Positions 52,660 to 61,416 are shown, counted from the first letter of the stretch. The stretch: DNA of 62,038 nucleotides from Candidatus Thiodiazotropha sp. (ex Epidulcina cf. delphinae) (GCA_025656455.1 JAHXHS010000031.1:1-62038), one strand, 5' to 3'. Made by a program: numbers and translations. The notes: generated by a model not told the origin, from the letters alone.

Positions 52660-53019
52660 TCAAATATTACAAATGTTTTTGCCACTGTCAGCACACCATT
52701 CGACGCGCCCCTTCTTGACCCAAAAATGAGCACATGACCCATCGAGTTGACGCACCGATGGATGAATAGTCGAGCGGCCGAGCAGATCCGTTTCGACACT
52801 CCAACAAGGTCTCCTGTTGGGCATCAACGACAGCTGAATGATCTCATCATTGTATTTTGGACATCTAAACACGGCCCATTTTTGGTACCCAGGGCCACCA
52901 ACGATATAGACCACACCAGGTAGCATATCCTGTGGAACAGGGTGATCTAGCACTACCTGACTAATCAGGTCGGGGCTGCGAACAAGACCAAGGGAGACAG
53001 CGATTTTTCGTAAGAACAC
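52660..53019 (-). CDS. DUF6527-like protein of the Ubl operon
   Basis: The 119-residue protein has a Cys/His pattern toward the C-terminus (LDGSCAHFWVKKGRVEWCAD) as in DUF6527 proteins linked to prokaryotic ubiquitin-like operons. The usual N-terminal CPCGCG-type motif is altered to CPKYND here, so part of the metal site may be lost. The start is probably GTG at 53019. It follows the E1-JAB gene by 17 bases. Confidence 0.65.
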   Translation of the reverse strand: MFLRKIAVSLGLVRSPDLISQVVLDHPVPQDMLPGVVYIVGGPGYQKWAVFRCPKYNDEIIQLSLMPNRRPCWSVETDLLGRSTIHPSVRQLDGSCAHFWVKKGRVEWCADSGKNICNI

Positions 53020-53036
53020 CTAAAACCACGCCATGG

Positions 53037-54458
53037 CTAATCAATCCTATCTAAAAATGGTTCGACGTCTCCTTTTCCCCAGACATCTTCTGATGCACAC
53101 AACGGACACTCGTTTCGGGGTGAGTGCCCGGGCCTACGATCCTCATTATGCTGGAACAGCCGTACGCGGTTCGGGGCATGCCCATCCGGTCCACGAAAAC
53201 CTTGCAACCGATGGAGAAGTTCATTGACACCCATGCACGCCAACTCTGTTGTAAACGTTACTACCGCCGGACTCGGGTTACCTTCGCCATACACATAGGC
53301 CTCAGCTTTTCGTCTCTCAAATTCTTCAGGGTTCTTCCTCTTCAGCGCCTGATCTGCTGCGATTGCTGGGTCGATAACCTCACGACAGAGCAAGCAGGCG
53401 CTTCTTGGTTCTACAACTGTAACGCGGCCATCAAGGGCCGTGATCATAGGAATGTCGTCATCACTTACATCGATAGCAAGGCCAATATCAATCACAGGAG
53501 TCAAATAATAATACGCAAAACGATTCAGAAACATGCGCCCGTCATGGTCATCGGTGCAACCAAATAGCACGTCACAAGACTTCAACGCATCTCGACATGC
53601 AGAGTCACCTACCCATGCATTTATCGGCACAACACGAACCCCAAGCCCAAGTTCGGTGACCTCTCGCGCCACTACCTCAACTTTTGGCCTCATAGCATCA
53701 GCATCTGCTTGGCGTGCACCATGTAGACGATTGAGATTAGTCTCATCAACAATATCATTGTCGAAAAGAACAACCTGGCCAACACCTAACCGCGCGAGGA
53801 GCATGGCTACTGCGCTGCCAGTGCCACCACAACCAACGACGCCGATGCGTAATTTACGCAAATCTCTGTTTAGAGCATCACCGAATGCGAGCGCCTGTCG
53901 GTGGAAGGCAGGCATCGTCAAATCAGTACACCGTTGTGGATAGCTCAACGCGATGCGTGATCCGATAATACGGATCCTAGAGAGCGGCACATAACCTGTT
54001 TCTCTTGTGGAATGCCAAACACGTCCAGTCATCTGTCCATCTGGCGTAAGCACAAGACTTATTAAACGCGTACCAGGCCCATTCCGGTTAATAGCACCTT
54101 GGAGTAGATCAGGCTCGTTGACATCATCTTGTGCGGAGAAATCCAATTGCCCAGCGGGATGATTGTGAACGATAGCAACAACCTGCTTGCTTCCCGCTGC
54201 CACCTTTAGTGCCCGAACGAATGAGCTGGTTGACCATGACACATGTGTTGAAGATGAATCGACAACCTCATCGTCGGGAACAGGCGCGACTCGTGTCATT
54301 AGAAATTTTTCATGTGCTTGATTCTCCCAGGGGTCTTTTTCCACTGATGCTGTTCTGCATAATAGATACGCAGCATGCTCACATCCGTCATCTCGAATCA
54401 GATGTGACTTAAGCGCTTCATAATCGTCTGACCGAAGGGATAGGCTGTAGACAGTCAC
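53037..54458 (-). CDS. JAB peptidase - E1-like activating enzyme fusion
   Basis: The 473-residue fusion has an N-terminal JAB/JAMM metalloprotease at about residues 1-170 with VAIVHNHPAGQLDFSAQDD, matching H-x-H-x7-S-x2-D. A ThiF/E1-like domain at about residues 200-450 has the nucleotide loop VVGCGGTGSAVAMLL and VLFGCTDDHDGR. Two CxxC pairs (ACLLC near residue 365, CPLC near residue 455) likely hold zinc. The loop where ThiF has its catalytic Cys reads GNPSPAVVTF. The GTG start overlaps the E2-like stop by four bases. One protein could thus activate and remove a Ubl tag. Confidence 0.9.
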   Translation of the reverse strand: MTVYSLSLRSDDYEALKSHLIRDDGCEHAAYLLCRTASVEKDPWENQAHEKFLMTRVAPVPDDEVVDSSSTHVSWSTSSFVRALKVAAGSKQVVAIVHNHPAGQLDFSAQDDVNEPDLLQGAINRNGPGTRLISLVLTPDGQMTGRVWHSTRETGYVPLSRIRIIGSRIALSYPQRCTDLTMPAFHRQALAFGDALNRDLRKLRIGVVGCGGTGSAVAMLLARLGVGQVVLFDNDIVDETNLNRLHGARQADADAMRPKVEVVAREVTELGLGVRVVPINAWVGDSACRDALKSCDVLFGCTDDHDGRMFLNRFAYYYLTPVIDIGLAIDVSDDDIPMITALDGRVTVVEPRSACLLCREVIDPAIAADQALKRKNPEEFERRKAEAYVYGEGNPSPAVVTFTTELACMGVNELLHRLQGFRGPDGHAPNRVRLFQHNEDRRPGHSPRNECPLCASEDVWGKGDVEPFLDRID

Positions 54459-54832
54459 GCCGCCTCCTGGAGAGCAAATCCTACCCGCTTGAGCATTGTC
54501 CAGATGCCATCAACACCAGGCCGCCACTCCCTATTGTGACGAGACCATCGCTGCCAGGTTTGTCCGATAAACTGGAAAGGCTGATCCGCCCTGCGCGGAT
54601 ATCGCCCACCATTAACGAGCTTTGCCCATGGCAGTAAATAAAACATATCCGGTGGAGCATCCGGGTATCCCGGCGGCAATAGAATCAATATATCTGCCCG
54701 ATCAACATCAAACCGCCCTTCAGGTAAAGGATGGCCTTTAAGGATGAGTCCTTTGTGCCCACCATCTTCCTGCTCTACATAATCGAAGCCCTTCGATTCA
54801 AGATATTCGCGATCTTTCTCTGGTAGAAACAC
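54455..54832 (-). CDS. E2-like protein without cysteine
   Basis: The 125-residue protein resembles the prokaryotic E2 family E: ILILLPPGYPDAPPDMFYLL corresponds to the E2 P-x-P stretch, followed by WQRWSRHNREWRPGVDG near residues 92-108. It contains no cysteine at all, so a normal thioester cannot form; the Ser or His in WSRH is a candidate acceptor. The start is GTG at 54832. It overlaps the E1-JAB gene and follows the Ubl gene by 7 bases. Confidence 0.8.
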   Translation of the reverse strand: MFLPEKDREYLESKGFDYVEQEDGGHKGLILKGHPLPEGRFDVDRADILILLPPGYPDAPPDMFYLLPWAKLVNGGRYPRRADQPFQFIGQTWQRWSRHNREWRPGVDGIWTMLKRVGFALQEAA

Positions 54833-54839
54833 TATGCAC

Positions 54840-55115
54840 CTACCCCTCAGTAGTCGTCTTCTTGATCGTAAAGAATTTTTCGGTGCCCTTACACGTCAAA
54901 TCAACCGTATCAGTATCGGCAATCAGTTTGTCTTCCGGGCCAGGCACATCCTGCCAAGCATCAAATGTCTGATTGTCGACCCCTGCGAGTTGCTTGATTT
55001 CCACACCGGTAATCTCCGGCTTCGGCCAATCGTGGGGCCGGTGATCCACCAGAATATGGTAGGTTTCCGGCCGCTTCTCATGATCATCATGTTTTTTCTC
55101 ATGCTCATGCTTCAT
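54840..55115 (-). CDS. Ubiquitin-like modifier (multiubiquitin family)
   Basis: ATG at 55115 follows GGAG; the 91-residue protein has a His/Lys-rich N-terminus (MKHEHEKKHDDHEKRPE). A beta-grasp core follows, HILVDHRPHDWPKPEITGVE, then IKQLAGVDNQTFDAWQDVP, the multiubiquitin-type pattern. It ends KKTTTEG with a terminal Gly, suitable for conjugation without trimming. It is the first gene of the Ubl-E2-E1/JAB-DUF6527 operon. Confidence 0.82.
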   Translation of the reverse strand: MKHEHEKKHDDHEKRPETYHILVDHRPHDWPKPEITGVEIKQLAGVDNQTFDAWQDVPGPEDKLIADTDTVDLTCKGTEKFFTIKKTTTEG

Positions 55116-55129
55116 CACATCAACTCCTC

Positions 55130-55369
55130 TCAGCGTTTGTCTTTAGGGGGGCAAGGATCGTTTCCGTGGCTGTCGCTTTGGCCGATCCTGCCGTCTTTGT
55201 TATGGATACGAAATTCAGTATCCTGGTTACGACTAATCTCTCGACCGCGATCTATGGCTTCTTGCTTGGTATCAAAGTGACCACTAGCGCGCTCTGCGCC
55301 ACCTCTTTTAACATCCCATCCACCGTCGGAGTTGGGAACCACATGGTGAGATCCAGTTTTATTGCTCAT
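55130..55369 (-). CDS. DUF2188 small protein
   Basis: The 79-residue protein has the DUF2188 pattern: HHVVPNSDGGWDVKRGGAER, then ASGHFDTKQEAIDRGREISR and FRIHNKDGRIG. The function of the family is unknown. It stands 14 bases upstream of the Ubl gene on the same strand, so it is likely the first gene of that operon. The 107-base gap above it holds the divergent promoters. Confidence 0.85.
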   Translation of the reverse strand: MSNKTGSHHVVPNSDGGWDVKRGGAERASGHFDTKQEAIDRGREISRNQDTEFRIHNKDGRIGQSDSHGNDPCPPKDKR

Positions 55370-55476
55370 TGGTCTTTCTTCAAAAGTTAATTTAGGTACA
55401 CTACTTAAAGGAAAAAGCGTTACAGATGAGCGCTGTAACGCTATTCCCTTTTAGGGAACGGGAGGGAAATAAACGA

Positions 55477-56175
55477 ATGTCTATGAATACCCTACCTCTT
55501 CAGTCGGATATTGATTGGGAAACACTGATATTAGAGGTTCAAACTGATCCAGCAGGCCCTGAGAGCGAAGCTTTCGGAAATCTTTATACGGCCATCTACG
55601 GATATATGAGCACGATCGCAAAGCAATGGCTGGAGCGGCATCGATTATCCGAGGTACAAGACCATGCACTGGTAGCACTTGGTCTAGATAAGGTCTTGAA
55701 AGAAATCGGTAAATTCGAAATACCAGATGATGAACCCACTGGTATTGGGCTAGCCTTCAAAGGATGGGTAAGCACATGCTGTGAACGTGAATGGACTAAT
55801 AACAAGAATATTCATAGCAAAGTAGCACTTGAATCCCATGTTCTTGAAGAATGGGAAAAAAATAGTTGTCAATCTGTAGAAGAGCTACTGATCACTGAAG
55901 AGGAAGACACAACCTCTCTTTCATCCAGACAACAAACTATTTCCAAACAAAGACACATACTTAACGAGGAATTGGACCGACTACCAGAAGCGATGCGTGA
56001 TGCCATTTTGGAAACGGAGGATCTAAAAAGCATCGAGAATCCTACAGGCCGAGGACTGAAAGGAGAAACTGCTGCAGTTGCTTCGAAATATGGGCTAACT
56101 CCAGGCGCGATACGCACCGCTCGGTGCCGATTAGCGAAAAGAGTCGAAGAAAGATTCCTAAAGGAGTGCAGCTAA
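55477..56175 (+). CDS. Sigma factor-like regulator
   Basis: The 232-residue protein (start MSMNTLPLQSDIDW, after GAGGGA) has a helical N-terminal half and a C-terminal segment AAVASKYGLTPGAIRTARCR followed by LAKRVEERFL. The last part looks like a region 4 helix-turn-helix of sigma70-type proteins. The centre includes LDRLPEAMRDAILETE, as found between regions 2 and 4. It runs divergently from the Ubl operon; the stop overlaps the next ATG. Confidence 0.7.
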   Translation: MSMNTLPLQSDIDWETLILEVQTDPAGPESEAFGNLYTAIYGYMSTIAKQWLERHRLSEVQDHALVALGLDKVLKEIGKFEIPDDEPTGIGLAFKGWVSTCCEREWTNNKNIHSKVALESHVLEEWEKNSCQSVEELLITEEEDTTSLSSRQQTISKQRHILNEELDRLPEAMRDAILETEDLKSIENPTGRGLKGETAAVASKYGLTPGAIRTARCRLAKRVEERFLKECS

Positions 56176-56546
56176 TGAAAAATGCAAACAAACATGCCGA
56201 TAAAAAGGTACTTGAAAGCAACGTTAGTGCAAGGATTAAAGAGATTGCTGTTCAACATGGCTTTCGGCTACCTCAAAGCCAGGAGGAGGTCGCATTATTT
56301 GAGGAGACTTACGCGCATCTGATCCAGAAGGCAAACCTCAATCCGCCACCACTTAAAGAAATGTTAGCGCTTGCCAATAAGCTCAATAGGCTAGATCAGT
56401 CAATAGTTAAGCACCAGGCCACGACTCCTATAGATCATCGGTATGCAATGGCTGCTCGCAACGGTCAAGAAATTACTTCAGAAATCGAAGCTCGAATGGA
56501 AGAAGCGCTGAGAAAAGTAAAGCTTGAAAAGAAAAACAATGAATGA
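56175..56546 (+). CDS. Small helical protein between sigma-like and ImmA genes
   Basis: The 123-residue protein (start MKNANKHADKKVLESN) is charged and helical, with a middle segment GFRLPQSQEEVALFEETYAH. I do not recognise it. It overlaps both neighbours (TAATG with the sigma-like gene; 8 bases with the ImmA-like gene), so the three form one operon. Confidence 0.65.
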   Translation: MKNANKHADKKVLESNVSARIKEIAVQHGFRLPQSQEEVALFEETYAHLIQKANLNPPPLKEMLALANKLNRLDQSIVKHQATTPIDHRYAMAARNGQEITSEIEARMEEALRKVKLEKKNNE

Positions 56547-57348
56547 AGACATTATTCAACTAGCTGAAAATCTAGCTGAAGATCACAAGTACGCTGGGGG
56601 AGGAGGAGACCCACATATAGGTTTTGGAGACTATGAAGTCGACTTAGTTGAGGATGATTTTTATAACGCTTTTGAGGGCTTGCTCCGCTACAAAGACGGA
56701 GAATTCCAAGTATTCATTAACACTGGTCATAACCACTCTCGAACGAAAGGCCGGTGTCGATTTACTGCCGCACACGAATTTGGACATTACTGTATTAAAT
56801 CTCATAGGGATTCCATTCGCTCTGGAAAAGGCACACATTTTTCAAAAAGCGGATTTCAGTCAAAAGAACCAATGGAGCGAGAGGCCGACATATTTGCAGC
56901 ACATTTTTTAGTACCTACAAAGGCACTGCAGAAAAGACATAAGTCACCTAACTGGGGTGCTATGGAAATACTTGACGTTCACGCACATTTTGAAACATCC
57001 GTCACTTGCGCAGCACTTCGTTGCCAGGCGTCGCTCCCTGGGAACAGCACATTAATTCTTTGGGGCAAAACAGAGGTTCGATGGCAGAGAATGGATCGAG
57101 ATTGGTGGTTTGACCTACCTGCACGCTCAATTCGAAACAGCAGCTTACTTGCAAATGGATCTGCAACAGAAAAGGTACTGAATGGCTATCCAATCCCAGA
57201 TGAAGGCTATGTAAGGACTGGCACCACAAGGTCACATTGGTTTCCGCGAATCGCCCCGTGGTCCACCAAGAATGACATTCTTATCGAAGAGGCAATCCCC
57301 CTTGGTGACTATGGCGTTTTAACAATATTGCGGCCTGACTGCAGATAG
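56539..57348 (+). CDS. ImmA/IrrE-family metallopeptidase
   Basis: The start at 56539 (MNEDIIQLAENLAED) gives 269 residues. The zinc motif HEFGHYC near residue 84 (HExxH) with downstream EREADIFAAHFLVP near residue 120 is characteristic. Such proteases cleave repressors in phage and mobile element regulation. The C-terminal half is larger than in ImmA and of unknown role. Last gene of the divergent operon. Confidence 0.88.
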   Translation: MNEDIIQLAENLAEDHKYAGGGGDPHIGFGDYEVDLVEDDFYNAFEGLLRYKDGEFQVFINTGHNHSRTKGRCRFTAAHEFGHYCIKSHRDSIRSGKGTHFSKSGFQSKEPMEREADIFAAHFLVPTKALQKRHKSPNWGAMEILDVHAHFETSVTCAALRCQASLPGNSTLILWGKTEVRWQRMDRDWWFDLPARSIRNSSLLANGSATEKVLNGYPIPDEGYVRTGTTRSHWFPRIAPWSTKNDILIEEAIPLGDYGVLTILRPDCR

Positions 57349-57369
57349 ATGCATGCAACCTGAGTATTC

Positions 57370-57390
57370 AAATTTTAGCGGCTAAAATTT
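57370..57390. terminator. AT-rich hairpin after the ImmA-like gene
   Basis: AAATTTTAG-CGG-CTAAAATTT followed by more Ts, 21 bases after the stop. It resembles the hairpin at 50836-50858. As an intrinsic terminator it is weak because the stem is AT-rich. Confidence 0.5.
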
Positions 57391-57429
57391 TTACCTCACC
57401 CAAAAGAAGCCCAGAGGTTATGGGAGAAT

Positions 57430-58554
57430 TTAGTATTTACGGACTGCCGGCTCCTGTCTACCGTTGAATTGGCCAATTTTGAAGTACTTTGCGTCCATTT
57501 GCGGACTCATTTCGACAGGAAAAGCCACCACATGGTCCACATGCAGCCGGACGCCGATTTTTTCGCCGATTGCGTGATCGTGATGGCTCTGCACCAGGCA
57601 GAGCAGCCGATTCCCATCCGCCAGGGCCAGGGTATAGAGATATTCCGCACCCTGAAACACCTTATCGACGATCTCCAACGTAAACTCACTCCCATCATCG
57701 TGGACGATATCGTCGGGACGAAACAATAACTCGACCGCTTCACCTTCCCCAGGCTGATCGACGAAATTGCCTTTCATCCGTCCAAGCGAGGAGTCGATCT
57801 GGCCATCCCGTAAGACCCGCCCGGGAATCATCGCCCCCTGGCCGATAAAATCGGCCACGAAACGATCCCTGGGTTGGTGGTAGAGGGAGTATCCTGAATC
57901 CCATTGGTGTAATCTACCTTTACCCAGCACCCCAATCGAATCGGCCAGGGAAAAGGCTTCCTGCTGATCATGGGTGACCAGGATCGCCGTCACCCCCTCC
58001 CGTTTCAGGATCGTCCTGACCTCCCGGGTGAGCTGTTCGCGCAACTCCACGTCAAGGCCGGAAAAGGGTTCGTCCAGTAACAGAATCTCGGGACGGGGCG
58101 CCATCGCCCTGACCAACGCCACCCGTTGCTGTTGTCCGCCAGAGAGTTGATGCGGATATTTTTTATCCAAACCCGACAGGCCCACCAGTCCAAGCAACTC
58201 CCGCACACGCTCGCTCTGCTGTTTACCACTGAGCCCCCGCAGGCCAAAAGCGATATTCTTCTCCACCGTGAGATGGGGATAGAGGGCGAAGTCCTGAAAC
58301 ACCATGCCGACGCGACGCTTCTCCGGGGCCATCGTCCGTCCCGGATACGAAACAGATCGCCCATGTAACAGGATCTCCCCTTCGGCCAATGGCTCAAAAC
58401 CCGCAATAGCCCTTAGCAGGCTGGTTTTGCCACAACCGCTGGGACCGAGCAGACAGCCGATGGCGCCACTCTCCAGTTCGAAACTGACATCATCGACGAC
58501 GGTTTGGCTGCCGTATTTCACACTGGCGTGCTTGACTTCAAGTTGATTGCGCAT
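57430..58554 (-). CDS. fbpC: Ferric iron ABC transporter, ATP-binding protein
   Basis: Energises the iron(III) importer. The 374 residues have Walker A GPSGCGKTS, signature LSGGQQQRVALVRA and Walker B ILLLDEPFSGLD, plus the C-terminal TOBE-like domain typical of FbpC. It overlaps fbpB by 17 bases. Confidence 0.95.
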   Translation of the reverse strand: MRNQLEVKHASVKYGSQTVVDDVSFELESGAIGCLLGPSGCGKTSLLRAIAGFEPLAEGEILLHGRSVSYPGRTMAPEKRRVGMVFQDFALYPHLTVEKNIAFGLRGLSGKQQSERVRELLGLVGLSGLDKKYPHQLSGGQQQRVALVRAMAPRPEILLLDEPFSGLDVELREQLTREVRTILKREGVTAILVTHDQQEAFSLADSIGVLGKGRLHQWDSGYSLYHQPRDRFVADFIGQGAMIPGRVLRDGQIDSSLGRMKGNFVDQPGEGEAVELLFRPDDIVHDDGSEFTLEIVDKVFQGAEYLYTLALADGNRLLCLVQSHHDHAIGEKIGVRLHVDHVVAFPVEMSPQMDAKYFKIGQFNGRQEPAVRKY

Positions 58555-60232
58555 GACGTGACCGGGTAATGGAGCGACTCAGTAAAATGACCGGCAGGAT
58601 ACCGACAATGACGATTGTCAACGCCGCATAAGAGGCGTCGGCAAGCCGCTCGTCAGACGCCAGTTCATAGGCCCTCACTGCCAGGGTATTGTAGTTGAAG
58701 GGGCGCAGTATCAGGGTCGCCGGCAACTCCTTCAGGACATCGACGAAAACCAGCAACAATGCCGTCATCAGACTTCCTTTGAGCATCGGGATATGCACCT
58801 TGCGCACAATCTCGCCTGAACGGCTACCCAGTGACCTGGCCACTTCATCCAGGGTAGGTCGAATCTTGCCCAGTCCTGCATCCACCGTCTGCAGGGAGAC
58901 GGCGAGAAACCGCACCAGGTAGGCGAACAGCAGAGCCGCCAGGGTGCCGCTCAACAGCAATCCGCTCGACCAGCCGAAACGCTCTCTCACCCAGGCATCC
59001 AGGGCGTTGTCGAAGGCGGCAAAGGGAATGATCACGCCCACGGCAATCACCGTACCCGGTATGGCATAACCCATTCCCGCCATCCTGACGGCCGCCAACA
59101 CCAACCAATTCCCATGTCGGCGTTTGCCGTAACTGAAGAAAAGCGCCAGCAGCAGGGCAAGCCCCGAGGCGGTACCCGCCAATAGCAGGCTGTGACTGAT
59201 CAGACTGAGAAAACGTCCGTCCAGGCTCTCTTCCGCCGTCGTGAACGCCCACCAGAGCAACTGCCCGGCGGGCAGGAGAAAACCGAAAAAGAGTGCGCCG
59301 AAACAGATCAGGAAGGCCATCAGCCCCTGCTTGCGGGTCAACTGAAAACGGGTCAGGACCTGGTGACGCTGGGTGGTGTGGTGATAGCGTGCCTGTCTGC
59401 GTGAACCCTTCTCAAGCATGATCAGGGCAAACACCACCAGTAACAAAAGGGCCGACAGCTGGGCGGCAGCCGTTGCGTTATTCAGACCATACCAGGTTCG
59501 AAAGATACCTGTGGTGAAGGTGGAAACGCCGAAATACTGTACCGTTCCATAGTCCGCCAGGGTCTCCATCAGGGCTAGGGAGAGACCCGCCACGATAGCC
59601 GGCCGGGCCAGCGGCAGGGCGACAAAAAAGAAGCTCCGCCAGGGGCCGTTGCCCAGTGTCCGGCTGACATCCAGGACACAGATCGATTGACTGAGAAAGG
59701 CCGCCCGCGACAGCAGATAGACATAGGGATAGAGGACCAGGGACAACATCAACGCCGCCCCTTCCAATGAGCGTATCTCGGGAAACCAGTAGTCGCCGTA
59801 ACCCCATCCGGTCCACTCCCGCAGCAGGGTCTGAAACGGTCCGGTGAAATCGAACAGGCCCGTGTAGGTATAGGCAATGATGTAGGCGGGGATCGCCATC
59901 GGCAGCAGTAACGCCCACTCGAACAGCGATCTTCCGGGGAAATGGCACATACTGGTCAACCAGGCGGTGCTGACCCCGACCAGCAACACACCGATCGCCA
60001 CACCGATCATCAGCAGCAAAGAGTTGATCACATAGTCCTGCAATACCGTATCGACCAGATGGCGCCACACCTCACCCGAGGGTTCAAACAGGTGGCCCAG
60101 CACCACGAACACAGGCACCGCCAACAGTAAAGCGAGGAGCGCGACGGCAAAATGCCAGGCGTTCACCCCGGTTGACAAGAGCGTATGTCGAGGCTTCCGC
60201 CTTGCCGATCGCAGGGAGACGGCATCACGCAT
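58538..60232 (-). CDS. fbpB: Ferric iron ABC transporter, permease
   Basis: The 564-residue protein has about twelve membrane spans in two permease halves, each with an EAA-type cytoplasmic loop (for instance LDVSRTLGNGPWRSFFFVALP and DEVARSLGSRSGEIVRKVHI, shown in part). This fused arrangement is standard for FbpB. It follows fbpA by 10 bases. Confidence 0.95.
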   Translation of the reverse strand: MRDAVSLRSARRKPRHTLLSTGVNAWHFAVALLALLLAVPVFVVLGHLFEPSGEVWRHLVDTVLQDYVINSLLLMIGVAIGVLLVGVSTAWLTSMCHFPGRSLFEWALLLPMAIPAYIIAYTYTGLFDFTGPFQTLLREWTGWGYGDYWFPEIRSLEGAALMLSLVLYPYVYLLSRAAFLSQSICVLDVSRTLGNGPWRSFFFVALPLARPAIVAGLSLALMETLADYGTVQYFGVSTFTTGIFRTWYGLNNATAAAQLSALLLLVVFALIMLEKGSRRQARYHHTTQRHQVLTRFQLTRKQGLMAFLICFGALFFGFLLPAGQLLWWAFTTAEESLDGRFLSLISHSLLLAGTASGLALLLALFFSYGKRRHGNWLVLAAVRMAGMGYAIPGTVIAVGVIIPFAAFDNALDAWVRERFGWSSGLLLSGTLAALLFAYLVRFLAVSLQTVDAGLGKIRPTLDEVARSLGSRSGEIVRKVHIPMLKGSLMTALLLVFVDVLKELPATLILRPFNYNTLAVRAYELASDERLADASYAALTIVIVGILPVILLSRSITRSRHAQST

Positions 60233-60242
60233 TAGAATTCAG

Positions 60243-61268
60243 CTACTTCCATCCGACACGATCCATCAGCCGCACGGCCTCGGGATTGTTTTCACCCAAC
60301 TTGCCGAGGTTGAGTGAATCCAGCTTGAACGCACCCCATGTATTGAGTATCTCACCCGCTGCGACATCGCGGCGCACCGGATATTCCCCATTCGTCTCAG
60401 CGTACCACGCCTGGGAGGGTTTGCTGACCAGAAACTCCAGCAAGCGAATGGCCTGCTCCCTGTTTTTCGCCGACCGGGTAAGGGCCACCCCGCTGATATT
60501 CACATGAACGCCGCGTTCGGCCTGGTTAGGCCAGAAGAGAGCCATCTTTTCGGCTGCCTGACGTTGCGTCTCATCCTTGGAGGTCAGCATACCCACCAGA
60601 TAGTAGGTGTTGGCAATGGCGATATCGCAGATTCCCGCTGCCGCGGCCTTTATCTGATCCCGATCTCCGCCCTTGGGCGGGCGGGCGAAATTCTTCACCA
60701 GCCCGGCGGCCCATTGGGTGGTGGCTTGCTTGCCGTTGGCCGCTATCATTGACGCCACCAGTGACTGATTGTAGATATTGTTCGAGGAGCGGATACAGAT
60801 TCGCCCTCTCCACTTCGCGTCAGAAAGCGCCTCGTAAGTGGAGAGTTCCGCGGGATCTATCTTTCCCTCGACATAGAGGATCGGCCTTGCCCGCAGGGAG
60901 AGTCCGAACCAGTGACCCTTAGGATCACGAAAGTTGGCTGGTACAAGACTGTTCAGCGTCTCTGAACTGACCGCTTGCGTAACCCCTGCCGTTTTGGCAC
61001 GGTGCAGTCGACCGGCATCGGTGGTGATCAGCAGATCCGCAGGGGAGTTCCGCCCTTCCCGCTGTAGTCTCTGCAACAGGGTATCCGCCTTACCGGTTAC
61101 CAGATTGACGGCTATACCCGTCTCTTCGGTGAACCTATCCAGCAGGGGTTTGATCAGATTCTCTTTCCGCGCGGAATAGAGATTGACCTCCCCCGCCGCC
61201 GAAGCATGGGCAGGTCCGAACAGGCAGAGCAGTAAAGGCACTAGGATAAGCTTCACATAGATTGACAC
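60243..61268 (-). CDS. fbpA: Ferric iron-binding periplasmic protein
   Basis: Periplasmic solute-binding protein for iron. GTG at 61268 (MSIYVKLILVPLLLCL in translation) has GGAGG six bases upstream and starts a clean signal peptide ending near AHASA; the frame stays open far upstream, but that part is not coding. The 341-residue protein begins its mature part with VNLYSARKENLIKPLLD, as in FbpA, and has the iron-coordinating Tyr pair region near NTYYLVGML. Confidence 0.93.
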   Translation of the reverse strand: MSIYVKLILVPLLLCLFGPAHASAAGEVNLYSARKENLIKPLLDRFTEETGIAVNLVTGKADTLLQRLQREGRNSPADLLITTDAGRLHRAKTAGVTQAVSSETLNSLVPANFRDPKGHWFGLSLRARPILYVEGKIDPAELSTYEALSDAKWRGRICIRSSNNIYNQSLVASMIAANGKQATTQWAAGLVKNFARPPKGGDRDQIKAAAAGICDIAIANTYYLVGMLTSKDETQRQAAEKMALFWPNQAERGVHVNISGVALTRSAKNREQAIRLLEFLVSKPSQAWYAETNGEYPVRRDVAAGEILNTWGAFKLDSLNLGKLGENNPEAVRLMDRVGWK

Positions 61269-61321
61269 GGATGGCCTCCATGAAGAGCAAGAAGTGGAAG
61301 AAACGGGTAAAATCATACTCC

Positions 61322-61340
61322 AATGATAACGATTCTTATT
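61322..61340. promoter_or_regulatory. Fur-box-like site before fbpABC
   Basis: AATGATAACGATTCTTATT resembles the 19-bp Fur consensus (GATAATGATAATCATTATC), 54 bases upstream of the fbpA start. Iron-repressed transcription is expected. It also lies about 77 bases before the divergent cobO. Confidence 0.75.
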
Positions 61341-61416
61341 TGTATTTACAACCACAAATTTCTTCGTTCTGGTCAGGCGGATCTCAACCCGGACTCGACA
61401 GACATGGGATTGCAGC

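Noticed and set aside
52660..57348. CBASS or Bil-type defence system
   Set aside because: No CD-NTase or effector gene is present. The E1 is fused to JAB, and the Ubl and E2 belong to other families than those I associate with BilABCD.
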